Source: Balamuthia mandrillaris (Eukaryota > Discosea > Longamoebia > Balamuthiidae). Taken from it: a stretch of 64,000 bases of DNA. Positions 31,105 through 42,616 of this stretch are shown one piece after another. Numbering within the stretch: the first letter of the stretch is position 1; every line of letters begins with the position of its first letter. Position numbers and translations under genes: made by a program. The stretch is taken from positions 103,897 through 167,896 of the forward strand of contig JAVKOQ010000111.1 in the NCBI GenBank assembly GCA_031835245.1, written 5' to 3'. A model generated the notes under the pieces. That model did not search any database, was not told the origin of the DNA, and saw only the letters and a program-made list of their open reading frames with translations.

Positions 31105-33387
31105 ATGTACACCTCCTCCAGGGCTTCCGTTGGGGGAACGCGTTCCTCCTCTTTTTCCAGATCTGACTTTAAGGAGGTCCAGAAAAGGCGGCAACGGGAC
31201 TATTACAGCAATGACGACGACGACGAGGATAGCCACAACGACAGCGGCAGCGACACCGAGGAACGCAGCAACGTCGAGGACAAGCCGTCACGGCTCCTCT
31301 ATCAGCGGAGATCCTCCCCTTCTAAAGGCGGTAACTCTCTCGCCCACCGAACCGGCCCCAAACTACAACACAAGAAACGAGCGATGCTGAAACGAAAGGA
31401 GGCCCGACGGGAGCAAAGGGAAGGCCTCCACAAGAAGCGGCGGCGAGACAGAGAGGAGAACTCCTCCTCCGAGTCTGCCTATCCCTCCGACACAGAAGAT
31501 TCTGCCTCTGACGCCGAGCGCGGCTCCCTCTCTCACGACAGCGAAAGGGAACAACACGAACAACTGCAGCAGCAACGGAAACAACAAAAGCTTACCCAAC
31601 AACAGAAACAGCAACAACAAGCAGCAAAGAAAGCACAGAACGACCTGGCCCTCCACTTCTTGGAGCTGGTGGCCCAACAGCAGTACATGAGAGAAACAAA
31701 GAAGCAGGAGCAGAGAAAGGTGGTCGCTGAGCTGGCTAAGCACCTCCCACCGCTGCCTCTTCCCGAGGAAAGTGCTCCGGCTGCTCCTCGTACTTCCATT
31801 CCTTTCAACGACTTGATGGAAAAGCTTCATCGAGCTGCAGAATCCGGTAGTAACAACAAAAACAGCGCTTCTGTAGAGTCTTCATTCGTGGTGTCATCCA
31901 CAGCAGCATCTACATTGACAAAGGCTTTGGCGAACTCACCTTCTCTTTTCTCTGAGGTACAACGAAACACGCACCGCATCATCGCGGAGCGACTTCATGA
32001 AAAGGAAGGAGAAGCTATCCACCGAATGAAGCTCGAGAACGAAGAGGAAAACCGACGACGAGGACTGCAAGATGAGGACAATGACGATGAAGACACCAAC
32101 AACGACGATGATGCAGACCGCAATAGCAACGATGACGAAGACGACGAAGAAGAGACACTCCTATCCTCGATGAACCCTCCTGGAGGAAGCAACGAATCGT
32201 CGTCCCCCTCTTCCTCATCCTCAGGTGAGTCCAAACGGAGGCCCCGAAGAGGGACCTCCTGGGAGGATCGCCTGGAACAGCTCAAAGAGTTCAAGAGCCG
32301 CTTTGGCCACTGCCAAGTGTGGTGGGGCTGGAAGGAAGTGCCCGGCTTGGCCCGTTGGGTTAGCGACACACGCACCCAGAAGAGAAAAGGATTGCTGCCA
32401 CTGGAAAAGCAGATGCAGCTCACAGACATGGGCTTCCTATGGGAGTGTCGCGGTACGCCTGTACGGAATCGTGGCCGAGTCAAGAGCGGCGATGCTCGCT
32501 ATTTCGTGATGCAGCAACAGCAACAACATGTTTCTGCAGTTGCTGCGGCTGCTGCCTCTTCTTCCGTTGTCTCTACATCTGCCTCTTCTCCTTCACTGGT
32601 CGCTGCCTCGGTCCTACCTTCTTCTGCAATGAGCCTTCATCACACAGCTTCCCGCCTTCCTTCTTCTCTTCAACTCGTTGATATGAATTTGGACAAACAC
32701 CGCCTTCCTTCTCTCGCCGAAGACGCAACCTCTTCCTCCTCCTCTTCTTCTTCCTCTTCCCTTTCCGCCTTTCGAGGCGGTGGTGGACAATCCGCTTTCA
32801 ATCCTCATCCCCATCGCCCTCTCCCTCACCACCCTTCTCAACAACAACAGCAACAATCCTTGACCCTTCCTTCTTTGCTTAACACCGCAAACGGCAACAA
32901 CGGCGCAATGAACAACAACGGTGCTGGCGGAGCATCACCAACCACCTTGCCTTTGCCTCTCCCTTCCATGAAAGGACTTTCCTTGGGATTATCCGGCTTT
33001 ACTTTCGGAGGAGGCTCAACAGCGTCTTCAACATCAGGAACCTCCTCGACATCCCCAACCACTTCTCTGACCGCACTTGGCGCTTTGCCTCCTGGCATGG
33101 GAATGATGGGGATGGGCATGGGAATGGGCATGATGGGAATGGGAATGGGGATGGGCATGGGAATGGGTATGGGCATGGGAATGGGCATGGGCATGGGATT
33201 GGGAGGAATGGGGGTTGGAGGAGGAGCCGCTTCTGCCGCTCTGGGCTCCTTTTTGGCAAAGGAGTTGGACCCCAAACAGCAACAATCACAGTCGACGACA
33301 GCGACAACAACACCCACCTCGAATACGCGTTGGAATATTCCTGTGGCTGATGCGGTTCGGACGGAAGCTCCTGTTTTTAACTATTGA
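31105..33387 (+). CDS. Helicase-associated (HA) domain protein with low-complexity tails
   Basis: One 760-residue exon. The N-terminal half is highly charged with Ser/Asp/Glu and Gln runs and several Lys/Arg clusters (KKRRRDRE), probably nuclear. Near residues 387-452 sits one helicase-associated domain: SWEDRLEQLKEFKSRFGHC followed by LARWVSDTRTQKRKG and LTDMGFLWE. This helical unit is frequent, often in tandem, in protist and some bacterial proteins and probably binds nucleic acid; no helicase motor is present here. The C-terminal half has Ser, Gln and Asn runs and a Gly-Met array at 33094-33210 built from GGNATG hexamers. Function unknown; the domain assignment is firm. Confidence 0.82.
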   Translation: MYTSSRASVGGTRSSSFSRSDFKEVQKRRQRDYYSNDDDDEDSHNDSGSDTEERSNVEDKPSRLLYQRRSSPSKGGNSLAHRTGPKLQHKKRAMLKRKEARREQREGLHKKRRRDREENSSSESAYPSDTEDSASDAERGSLSHDSEREQHEQLQQQRKQQKLTQQQKQQQQAAKKAQNDLALHFLELVAQQQYMRETKKQEQRKVVAELAKHLPPLPLPEESAPAAPRTSIPFNDLMEKLHRAAESGSNNKNSASVESSFVVSSTAASTLTKALANSPSLFSEVQRNTHRIIAERLHEKEGEAIHRMKLENEEENRRRGLQDEDNDDEDTNNDDDADRNSNDDEDDEEETLLSSMNPPGGSNESSSPSSSSSGESKRRPRRGTSWEDRLEQLKEFKSRFGHCQVWWGWKEVPGLARWVSDTRTQKRKGLLPLEKQMQLTDMGFLWECRGTPVRNRGRVKSGDARYFVMQQQQQHVSAVAAAAASSSVVSTSASSPSLVAASVLPSSAMSLHHTASRLPSSLQLVDMNLDKHRLPSLAEDATSSSSSSSSSSLSAFRGGGGQSAFNPHPHRPLPHHPSQQQQQQSLTLPSLLNTANGNNGAMNNNGAGGASPTTLPLPLPSMKGLSLGLSGFTFGGGSTASSTSGTSSTSPTTSLTALGALPPGMGMMGMGMGMGMMGMGMGMGMGMGMGMGMGMGMGLGGMGVGGGAASAALGSFLAKELDPKQQQSQSTTATTTPTSNTRWNIPVADAVRTEAPVFNY
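33094..33210 (+). repeat. Coding GGNATG hexamer array (Gly-Met repeat)
   Basis: About 18 GGxATG units encode a run of alternating Gly and Met near the C-terminus of the preceding gene. Third-position variation (A, C, G, T) shows codon wobble, so the Gly-Met pattern may be under selection. Confidence 0.85.
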
Positions 33388-33623
33388 TAAGTGGATATTT
33401 TTTTGGCCCCCCTCATTTTTTTTTGACGATGTAAATCTTCGTTTAGTTTTGTAACAAATGCAAACAAACAGCACCAAACAACCTGTTTCTTTCGTTGCTT
33501 CTGTCTTTCTCGTCGCTTCTGTCTTTCTTATCGTTTCATTCTTTCTTTCGTTCATTCATGCTTTCTTTCTTTCTTGTCGTTTCATTCTTTCTTTCGTCGC
33601 TTCTCTCCTACTTTTTCTTTGGT

Positions 33624-33631
33624 TGTCGACA
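33624..33631. promoter_or_regulatory. TGTCGACA palindrome before the YxxL membrane protein
   Basis: Exact copy 48 bp upstream of the start codon at 33679, in the tight 290 bp spacer after the previous gene. Confidence 0.45.
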
Positions 33632-33678
33632 AAAACAAAAAAAAGCCAAAGAAGAAAGTAGCGCAAAAACACCAAGAA

Positions 33679-34820
33679 ATGGGCAAGCTGCGAGTGTTAC
33701 GGGTGTGTCGGGGTCTCTTGTACAGCATTCCCATCTTCTTCCTCCTCTTCCTTTCCCTGTGCCTTCCCTCACATGCAGGTTCTCTCTCTCTCTCTCTTTT
33801 TAAAGTTAAAATATTTTTTTTTGCTGAACATCTACTCACAACCAACCAAAGAACTGCCTAGAGCCGATGAGGAGCGGTTCCAAAAGTTCTCACTGCCCAT
33901 GACAAGGCAGCAGCGGCAAAGCAACTGCTCCTCCGCGGCCACCTGCAGTCCCTGCGTGGAGCTCGAGGGCTGCAGCTGGTGCCTCACCGGCAAGTGCGTG
34001 CAGGACGGGGACCCGGGCTGTCTGCAGCCCTACAAGGAGTGCTGCGACACCTACACGGACTGCGGCTCCTGCGTTTCCCATCAGACCTGCGGCTACTGCG
34101 AGAATACGGGCTGCAGGAAGGGAAATGCCACCGGGCCTGCCACTGGACCCTCCGGCTGTACCACCAAGTGGTATTATCAGTCATGCCCATGTAACTTTCT
34201 CTCTCTCTGCTTCTCTTGTTCTCTCGCTCATTCTCTTCTTTGCTTCTCTGCTTCTTCTCTCCACTCTCTTCTCTCTTCGCTTCTCTCTTCTCCCTTTCTT
34301 CTCTCTTCTCTTCTTTTCTATCACCCTTTTCATTCCTTTATTCTCCCTACGTGCCTCACTAATGACCTTTGTATGCCTTCCAGCATCCCAAAAAGACAAA
34401 GGCATCTCAGTGGACACCATTCTGCTAGGCTGTGGCATCGTCATAGGCGGTGTGCTTGCCCTCTTCGTCGTGTTCCTCCTGGTGGTCTTTGTGAGAAGAG
34501 CTCTGGTGCATCGCGCAGCCGCCAGGGCGTTGGCTGACTTTCAGAGGAAGAGACTGCAGCAACCCGTGTTGAGCGTTTCCGACAGTGAAGAAAGAGATCC
34601 AGCTGCCGCCGCTGCTTTTGGCATTGAAGCGGAAGACGATGCTTTGCTTGGTGGTGGAGGAGGAGATGCAGCAGTGGTGTATTCTCCTGGAATGGAAGCA
34701 ACAACCGCCTCGCCCGACTCGGAGTACAGTAGCTTGGCGCCGTTGATCAAACGGTGGAACATCGAGAAAGGATACACGGACTATGCCACCCTGAAGCGAA
34801 TTGAAGATGTGGATAACTAG
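33679..34820 (+). CDS. Single-pass Cys-rich membrane protein with two cytoplasmic YxxL motifs
   Basis: Exons 33679-33778, 33852-34190 and 34384-34820 join in frame. A signal peptide (LLYSIPIFFLLFLSLCLPSHA) leads to a small ectodomain with about 16 Cys in PSI/plexin-like spacing (CSPCVELEGCSWCLTGKC, then CGSCVSHQTCGYCENTGC). The transmembrane helix is IGGVLALFVVFLLVVFV, followed by a basic stop-transfer (RRALVHR). The cytoplasmic tail ends with EYSSLAPL and, 15 residues later, DYATLKRIEDV: two YxxL motifs like an ITAM but with wider spacing than the 6-12 residues usual in animals. In animals, phosphorylated ITAMs recruit tandem-SH2 proteins. Such a role is inference; a YxxL endocytosis signal is the alternative. 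Confidence 0.8.
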
Positions 34821-35257
34821 ACGAGACCCCCACGCACATGATACTACCATGAAACAGAGTATTTATACTTTTGTTTGTTCGCTTTTTATTTATTATATTT
34901 TTGTTTCTTTTTTTTTCGAACAAGAATGTACCGAAACGTTTTTTTTTTTTTTGATGCTTAACTTTTCTTTCTTGTTGGCTTCCATTCTTGTGTGGCTTTT
35001 TCTTCGCGTGACGAGGAGAAGTCATATAGACACGAGAGAGGACAAGAGCGAGAATGATCCTGTCCATCTCCATACAGCCCCTCAAGCAGGAAAATTCCAC
35101 TCCTCAGCATGTCTACAAAAAATAACAACGAAGAGAGAAAAAAAAAGATTAGACCGAATTCAATAAAGAGGGAACCTCTCGTTCATCTCTCTCTCTTCAT
35201 CCTTCCACAAATAATAAAAGAAAAAAAGAGGAGCACAGCGGATTGATTGCCATCATC
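34821..35257. other. Intergenic between the membrane protein and RNPS1-like gene
   Basis: AT-rich 437 bp with T and A runs. It must contain the 3' UTR of the membrane protein and the promoter of the SR protein. No gene is visible. Confidence 0.4.
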
Positions 35258-37210
35258 ATGAGGTATGTTGTTGACCACCAACAGGACGTTGGTTTTTTTT
35301 TTGGAGTTCGACATGAGATTCACTACTCGTTTTTTTTAAACAATTTGTTACTTTTTTTGTGGTGTGCAGTCGATCCCGCTCGGCGTCCAAATCGCCCTCT
35401 CGTTCTCGTTCTAGGTCGCCTGTTGCTGGAAAGTCACGTTCGCCTTCTAGATCTCCCTCCAGATCTCGATCACGTTCCCTTTCTGGTTCTCGCTCTCCTT
35501 CTCGTTCACGCTCCCGCTCTGGTTCACGCTCCCTTTCTCGTTCTCCATCTTCTAGAAGTCCAAGGTTCCCTCTCCTTCTCTCTGTCCCTCTTTCTCCCTT
35601 TCTTTCTCCCTCTGGCTTTCTTTCTCTTCTCTCTCTTCTCTCCATTTTTCTACCCCGTTCTCTCTCTCTCTCTCTCTCTCTTTTCTCGCAGCCTATCCTT
35701 CAGGTTCTTTTGTCTCCAATCTGATTTGTTTATTTTGGCTTTCTCGCTCCTTGCACTGCAACAGTCCTCATTATCGAAGGAGGAGCAGAGACCGTGGGCG
35801 CAGTCCTCGTGGAAGAAGCCGCAGCCCGCGTGGCAGAAGTCCTGCAAGGTTCGCTTTACTCTGCCAACCCTTCGCTTCATTGTTTATCTCTCTACTCTCA
35901 TTTCTTGTGCTTTCTTCGTCTTGTCCGTTACGTCCTCTGTTTTTATTTATCTTCGCTCTTTCCTTCTCTGCCTTGCTGCTTCTATTCGCTCCTATCATCT
36001 CATGGCCTCATCTGCTTTTCAAACCTGAATAGAAAACGAACGCCTTCCCCTCCAAAAACAAAAGTTCATGTGGGCAAACTTACTCGTAACGTGAACGATG
36101 CACACTTAAAAGAGATCTTTGAGAACTTTGGCACCGTGAAAAGCGTGGAAGTGATAATTAATCGTAAAACTAAGCTGTCTAAATGCTTTGGCTACGTTGA
36201 ATACGAGAATGAGGAAGCCGCCAAGGAGGCCATTCTTCGCATGGATGGGGTAATGCTTCTACTACCCAAATTTTTTCACTCTTCTCTCTCTCTCTCTCTC
36301 TCTCCTTTGTTTCCTTTCCTTCTCCCGCTTCCTTTCTCTTCTCTATTTCTTCATTGTATCGCTTTTTCATTTTATTTTTGTCTACAATCCTAACACTCTC
36401 TCTGTTCACAACATTAAGGCACAAATTGATGGTAACGTGGTTATAGTGGCACCAATGCTTCCTCCCAGGCGGCCTCCCTCTCCTCGCCCTTGGGGCAGAA
36501 GAAATGGTATATTTACTTAGTGACTCTTACTACACTATTTACTCTTCTTCCCCCTCTCCTCTCGCTCTCGCTCTCGCTCTTCCCTCCCTCTTCTCTTACC
36601 TTCGCTCTTTTTCATCCTCTTCGCACAAACACTAACAATCAATACCCAAACACAAAATAAGGAGGACGTTTTCGTGCAAGAACTCCACCGCGAAGGGGTG
36701 GTTGGAGGCGCTCCCCTCCACGTCGCGGACCTCCCTACCGGGGAGGGCCGCCTCCCCCCTCTCGTTGGAGACGCTCTCGCACTCCCCCTCGTCGGCGCCG
36801 TTCTCCCTCTCCCCCAAGACGAGGCCGAAGATACTCCCGTTCCCGCTCTCCTCTCTCCCGTTCTCCTTCTCGCTCTCGTTCTCCTGTAGGTGGAAGAGGA
36901 GGACGAAGAAGGCGTTCCTTCTCGCGATCGCCAAGCCCTGCTGCCGGCGGCCCCAACAAGCGAGGCCGATACTCGAGAAGTCCCTCCCCGCGTTCTTTCA
37001 GAGGTGGCAGGAGAGGAAGGAGCATAAGCTCCAGCCGTTCACGCTCTAGGTAAGTTCGTGCTTTACTTTGCTGATTTGTTTGCTTTTGGTTTTTTACCTT
37101 ATCTTTTTCGGTGCTTTCTCGTTCTTCTTTGTCTTCTTCACCCTCCCCCTTTCTGTAAACTTGACCCAACTTCTCGCTGCAGAAGCTCCTCTCGGAGCCG
37201 GTCTCCCTAG
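35258..37210 (+). CDS. RNPS1: RNPS1/SR45-like SR-rich splicing protein
   Basis: Exons 35258-35262 (ATGAG), 35370-35564, 35765-35848, 36033-36249, 36419-36506, 36662-37049 and 37183-37210 give one frame. The N-terminus is an RS domain (SRSRSASKSPSRSRSRSP). A single RRM follows: KVHVGKLTRNVNDAHLKEIF (RNP2) and KCFGYVEYENEE (RNP1), ending MDGAQIDGNVVIVAP. The C-terminus is Arg/Pro/Ser-rich (RRPPSPRPWGRR and further). The LTRNV and DG.QIDG signatures match RNPS1/SR45, a splicing activator bound to the exon-junction complex. The tiny first exon is required to provide a start and fits splice phase. Confidence 0.9.
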
Positions 37211-38167
37211 CTGCGAAGGGACACCATATCGACGTGTGTGTTGCCCTTTTTTTTTTTTTTTTTAATGGCGTGAAGGCGAAGGAAAGTAAAGGAGGAGGGG
37301 GGGTGGGGGGTGTGGTGTTGTGTTTGATTTTTTATTGGATGCTTTTTTTTTTGGTTCAAAAATCAAGTGAGATCGTTGATTTATTATATTGTCGCTTCGT
37401 CGTCTCCTCCTTGTTTCTTTGAACTAACTTCACTGGTGTTTCCTCTCGGCCCCCTTCGCGTTTAAACTACCGTTGGTAACTCGCTTGTTTTTGTTTTTGT
37501 TTTTTTTGTTTGTTCTGTTTTTGTTTAACCGAGAGAGATAGGAGATAGATAAGCAAGGGTTGGTTGTCGTCGGTTTCCTTGCTCGGTTGCTGTTCTCGGT
37601 AAGAGCTTTTTGTTCGCTGTTATGAAAGTTCAAACATTTAAACTTTCATAACCGAATAAACAACTTTTTTAAAAAAGTGAAATAACGACGAAGAAGAAAA
37701 GCAACAGATAAAAAGGGAAAAAAATAACAAACGAAAAAAAAGGACGCCTCATGCCCCACCTAGGGATAGAGACTAATAACGAGAGAGAAAGAAGGCTTTA
37801 TAAGACAAAAAAAAAATAAAATAAACAAACCACTTCAAACAACAACAACAAAAAACGGGCGCACAAAACAACAAACACATGGTGCACCGTTTTTTTTTTT
37901 TTTTATGAACAACCTCATCGTTTGATTTATTTTTTTTGTGAACCCTTAGAGAGTGTTTTTTGGGACTGACAAACAAAAAAGATTATTATTTTTTGGATTA
38001 TTATTTTTTTGGGTGTTTGATCACCACCACCACCACAACAAAAAAAAAACCCACTTTCAATTATTCACACACAAAAAGCCAGATTGTTGATTTGATTTTT
38101 CGTTTTCACACACCAAACACGATTGGTGATTTGACATCAAACGCATACACACACACAAAAAAAAAAA
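37211..38167. other. Intergenic, AT-rich with homopolymers
   Basis: 957 bp with no supported gene. It contains T or A runs of 10-18 bases (for example around 37246, 37891, 38040 and 38158) and two short inverted AAGTTTAAA-like pieces near 37640. It separates the RNPS1 3' end from the CDCA7-like promoter. Confidence 0.45.
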
Positions 38168-38699
38168 TGAAGAAAAAAGAAGGACGTGGGGGTACCCGCG
38201 TCTCTCACAACGGGAGCGTTGCCCACAGAAAAAGCGACAGAGGCGAGGACGAAGAAGCAGAGGAGGAGCAGGAGGAAGAAGGCGAAGAACAAGAAGAGGC
38301 AGAAAAAGTTGACGAAGAAGAAGAAGAGATGAACAACCAAAAGGGCAAACTACACAAAAGAAACTCCTCCTCCTCCTCTTCATCTTCAAAAGAAGAAGAG
38401 GAGGAAGGAGGAGGAAAGGGAGAAGAAGAAACACAGGCACAGAACAACAAACGAAAGAGAAGCAGCAGAAGGAAGAGCTCAAAGCCACTCAAAGTGGACA
38501 TCACGAAGCAGCTCAACCACTTCTTGGCGGAGCGGTTGGGCGGGCGACGCAGCAAGCGGAAGCGACGCAGGACGGAGAGCTACCAGCCCGCCGCTCCCGC
38601 TGGCGTCTCCCTCAACGAGCTCGAGTTTGGCGACAGGTATGCTGTCGAGTGCAGCTATTGGCTTCGTCCCAAGCACCTCAAACGCTCTGGTTCGTGCAG

Positions 38700-38740
<41 letters not shown>

Positions 38741-40257
38741 TGTCGTTTGTTTTTGTCATGTGTTGGTTCTTTTACTTGTCATTTCTTTCTTTCTTGCTTT
38801 CTTTCTATAATGCTGTTTCGTTGTATTTTTCTTTGTCTTTATTTGGTTTTTCCTGTTGTCCTTCTTCCCTCTGTCCTCTCTGTTCTTCTCAGGTGTTCGT
38901 TGCTCCTTCCTCTCGTTCTAAATCGCTGTTGTAGGAGGACTGTCCTCGGCAGTGGTGCGACGGTTGGCAAAGAGAGGCGGCATGATGGCGATGGACCATT
39001 GGACACAACATCTGGACCCACAAGAGCTTCGTAAGTGCATGCCCAGTTATGCAGCAACAACGGGTGCTTGGAACTGGAACTTTGATGAGGATTTGCACAT
39101 GTACAAGAATGGATGCAGTAGCAGCACCGTCAGTTATGCTGGTAATGGTGCCAATGGAAATCACTCGACTCTGAATGGAAAAGCGGTGAATGGTTTGTCT
39201 CTTTTTGTTGCTGTTGCTGCTGTTCTTGTTCTTGTCTTGTTCTTCTTCTCCTTCTTCTCCTTCTCTCCTTCTCTGTTTTTTTTTTAAACTGCTCTTTTAA
39301 AACTTTGTTTTTGAATAATGTATCATAGCAGGAAAAGCAGGACCATCTACAGCGAAAGGAAAGAAAAAAACATTTGGCAACTCGAGTTGGAATGCTCGAC
39401 ACCGTCACCTCCTCTCCTCTTCCTTAGCAGAAGATGACGATGAAGAAGAAGAACTCGATGAACTTGCAGAAGAAGATGACGACGATTTTGAACGCGATCC
39501 ACTTCTCTTCGACCCCTCTTCTCGTAGTCGTGCTTCTCTATCTTCTCAACAAAAACAAAAGCAAAAACGTCAAAAACAAAAACAAACGTCTCAACAACAA
39601 CGAATCGGAGCCAATGGAAGTTCCTGTCACTATTGCAAGAACAAAAAGTTGAAATGGGTCAACTGTCCAATCGTCGAGAGGCATCGCTATTGCGGTGCAT
39701 GCCTCTCTCGACATTTTGGATACGACTTTGAAGAGGTTTGGAAAAAGTCGAGAAACGGAAACGGAATGTCTTCGCTGTGGCCGAACGGATGTCCGCTTTG
39801 TACTGGGCATTGCACTTGTGCCAAATGCAGAAGAGATAGTCTAAAGGGTTCATCTTCGTCATCAACATCTTCTCTCCTTCAACACAAAAAAGAGATTACA
39901 AACGGAAAACAGCAACAACAAAACGGAAAACTTATGGTGATAGAGGCAAATGGAAACGGAAATGCGAAGGGAAGTGGGAAAGGAATAAAGGTGGAAGCAA
40001 CGCCGAAAAGAAAAGTGGGAAGACCACCAAAATATCGGAATAATAATGGAAAAAACAACAAAGAAGAAGATGAAGGAGGGGCAAGCAAAAGTGAAGAAGA
40101 GGAAGATAATGAAGAAAGGACAAGAAACGAACGAGAACGAGAAGCAAATGGGCACAATGGTTACAGCAACGGAAACAATAGATCTCCTTCATCATCGTCT
40201 CCTTCTCTCTCTTCTACCTTATCCTCTTCGACTTCTAAAAGGAGAGCGAAGACTTAA
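38168..40257 (+). CDS. CDCA7-type zinc-finger (zf-4CXXC_R1) protein with AT-hook
   Basis: Three exons: 38168-38689, 38935-39192 and 39332-40257. The N-terminus is acidic and then very basic (KRKRSSRRKSS, RRSKRKRRR). The third exon has the zinc module at 39625-39828: CHYCKNKK, CGACLSRHFGYDFEEVW, then CPLC, CTCAKCRR, the pattern of the CDCA7 C-terminal domain (zf-4CXXC_R1). An AT-hook KRKVGRPPKYR follows, then a Ser/Asn-rich tail. In animals and plants CDCA7 recruits the remodeller HELLS/LSH/DDM1 to nucleosomes and its presence tracks with DNA methylation. Whether this organism methylates CpG cannot be seen here. The insert between the second and third Cys pairs is longer than usual (VWKKSRNGNGMSSLWPNG). 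Confidence 0.85.
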
Positions 40258-40476
40258 GCAAACGGGTTACATGTTGGTGAAGAGAAATATAGACGTTGAA
40301 CAGAAGCAAGCGAAGAGGAAGAAACTTGGTTTGTTTTTGTTGCTATTTTTTTAATGAAGCAATGGCATGGTTGAATTTTTGGTTTAACGTTGAATGTTTC
40401 TCCTGCTCTGGTCCCCTTCTCTCTCTTCTCTTCCTCCACAGTCTCGCTTCTCTTCTCTCTCTTCTCTTCCTCCTTC

Positions 40477-40572
40477 GCTCCTATCCTGGCTCCTGTCCTG
40501 GCTCCTGTCCTGGCTCCTGTCCTCTCTCCTATCCTGGCTCCTGTCCTATCTCCTATCCTGGCTCCTATCCTC
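40477..40572 (+). repeat. 12 bp minisatellite (CCTGGCTCCTGT-like)
   Basis: About eight imperfect copies of a 12 bp unit, CTCCTATCCTGG / CTCCTGTCCTGG, lie between the CDCA7-like gene and TDP1, ending just before the TDP1 promoter. Confidence 0.8.
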
Positions 40573-40587
40573 GCGACAAGTCGACAT

Positions 40588-40601
40588 TAATGTTTCCCGC
40601 C
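40588..40601 (+). promoter_or_regulatory. E2F-like site TTTCCCGCCAAATT before TDP1
   Basis: The site matches the E2F consensus TTTSSCGC and lies about 45 bp before the TDP1 start. A partial copy of the palindrome (AGTCGACAT) lies just upstream at 40579-40587. E2F control of DNA-repair genes is common in animals and plants; use here is inferred. Confidence 0.45.
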
Positions 40602-40642
40602 AAATTTCTTAAGTAGAATTGACAATTCAAAACGAGAAAGAA

Positions 40643-42566
40643 ATGGAGAAAGAAAGAAAAGAGGTGGTGGTGATCGATCTCGCGGAGGAGGAGGAGGAGG
40701 AGGAAGAGGAACCGAGCGACGAAGAAAACGAGGCGCTGCAACGGGCTTTGGCGTTGTCGTTGCAAACGGAGGTGGAGGAGCCGAGGAAAAGCCTGAAACG
40801 AAGGAAAGAAGAAAACGAAGAAGAGGAAGAGCTCAAAAAAGCGATTGCGCTGTCGTTGTTGTCATCGTCATCAGCCGAGAAGAGCGCTTCTTCTGAATCT
40901 CCCATAAAAAAGAGACCCAGAACAACAACAACGCAACAGTTTCCACAAACAACAAACGAACAAATAGAAGAAGACTTAAAGTTAGCTCTTGCTCTTTCTT
41001 TGGAAGAACAACAAAAAGGTACTTTAAAAAAAACAATGCTTTGGTTATAATGCCCATTTTTCTCACTTCCTTTCAAAACAAAAACATTCCTTCAGCTTCT
41101 TCGAGTTCACAGCGTTGCAACCTTTCTTTGTCGTCCTCGTCCTCTTCTTCTAACAGTGCACCAAGGTTCAAGTCTTCTTCCTCGTCATTCCGTTGTTTTG
41201 AAGGAAGCGGACTTTGCCTTAACCGCATCAGAGGCATGCCTCACCAGGCAAACACTAACGCTCTCTCCTTTGAGCAAATTATCGACGCTGTAAACCCTTC
41301 TCTCTGCTTATCTTCTTCTCATCCGCTTCTCTGCTTCTCTCCTTCATTCCTTCTTTTCTTTGATGTATAACTCGGCTCCCTTGTAAATAGGAGAATTTGC
41401 GTTCAGCTCTGATGACAACGTTTACATTGGACATTGAATGGCTGCTCTCCACGCTGCCTCCTCGTGGATTGCCTCTCACTCTCGTTCGTCACTGGGATAG
41501 AGTTGGTGGTGATAAGGTTCTCTCCTATTCTCTTATCCTATTCTCTTCTTCTTTCGACTGGTTTCTTGCAACAACTAAAGCGAGATTGTTGTGATGTAAT
41601 AGGAAGGAGAGTTTCGAATGTCACGACTTGTTAAGATTATACATCCGCCGTTACTTCCTTGTGGTGGCTGTATGCATGCCAAAGTTTGTTCTCTCTCTCT
41701 CTCTCTCTATCTCGTTCTCTCTTTCTCTCTCTTAACTAACGTAACTACAGGTAATGATATTACAGTATGACGATTGTCTGAGAGTGTGTATAACATCAGC
41801 CAACCTGACCAAAGAAGATTGGGACAGCATCGGTCAGAATATCTGGTTTCAAGACTTCCCTTTAAAGCAGACTTCTTCCTCCTCTTCTTCACCTTCCTCG
41901 TTTTACATCTCTCTTAAACAATTTCTTCGCTCCATCAAGGTTCTTTCTCCTCGTTTCCTCTTTATTGTTTGCTTCTAAAAGAAAGCCATTCTCAATACAG
42001 GTGGATTCAGAGGATTTGGAACAATATGACTTTAGCGGAGCAGAAGGGGAGCTGGTTGCAAGCGTTCCTGGTTGGCACAACCGAGATGCTCTCTACCAAT
42101 ACGGACATATGCGGCTGCGTTCTCTGCTTCGCTCACTTATTTGGCCTCAAGTTAATGCACCAGCGTCATCTTCATGTCCCCCCATTGACTATCAGGTTCT
42201 TGTTCTAGTCTTTCTTCTCTTTCTTGTTTTTCTTGTTGTTCAAGCTCTTCTTATGCTTCTTCTTATACCTTGAAAACCATTTTGTAGATGTCTTCAATCG
42301 GGACGTTGTACAAAACTTTTGTTAGCGAGTTTATAGAGAGCTTATCTGGAGCAGAGGAACAGAAGCGAATAGACAAGAGCGACAATAATAAGAACACAAG
42401 AGGTGCAACGAAAAAAAGAACCACAACTACCAAATCACAGTCTTCATCCTCTTCATCTCGGGTTTCCTCTCTTCCTTCGCTAAGGCTCATCTATCCTTCT
42501 GCTTCCACGGTTCAAGTAACTATCCCCTTCTCATCTCTCATCTCCCTCCCTCTCTCTCGTCTCTCG

Positions 42567-42616
<50 letters not shown>

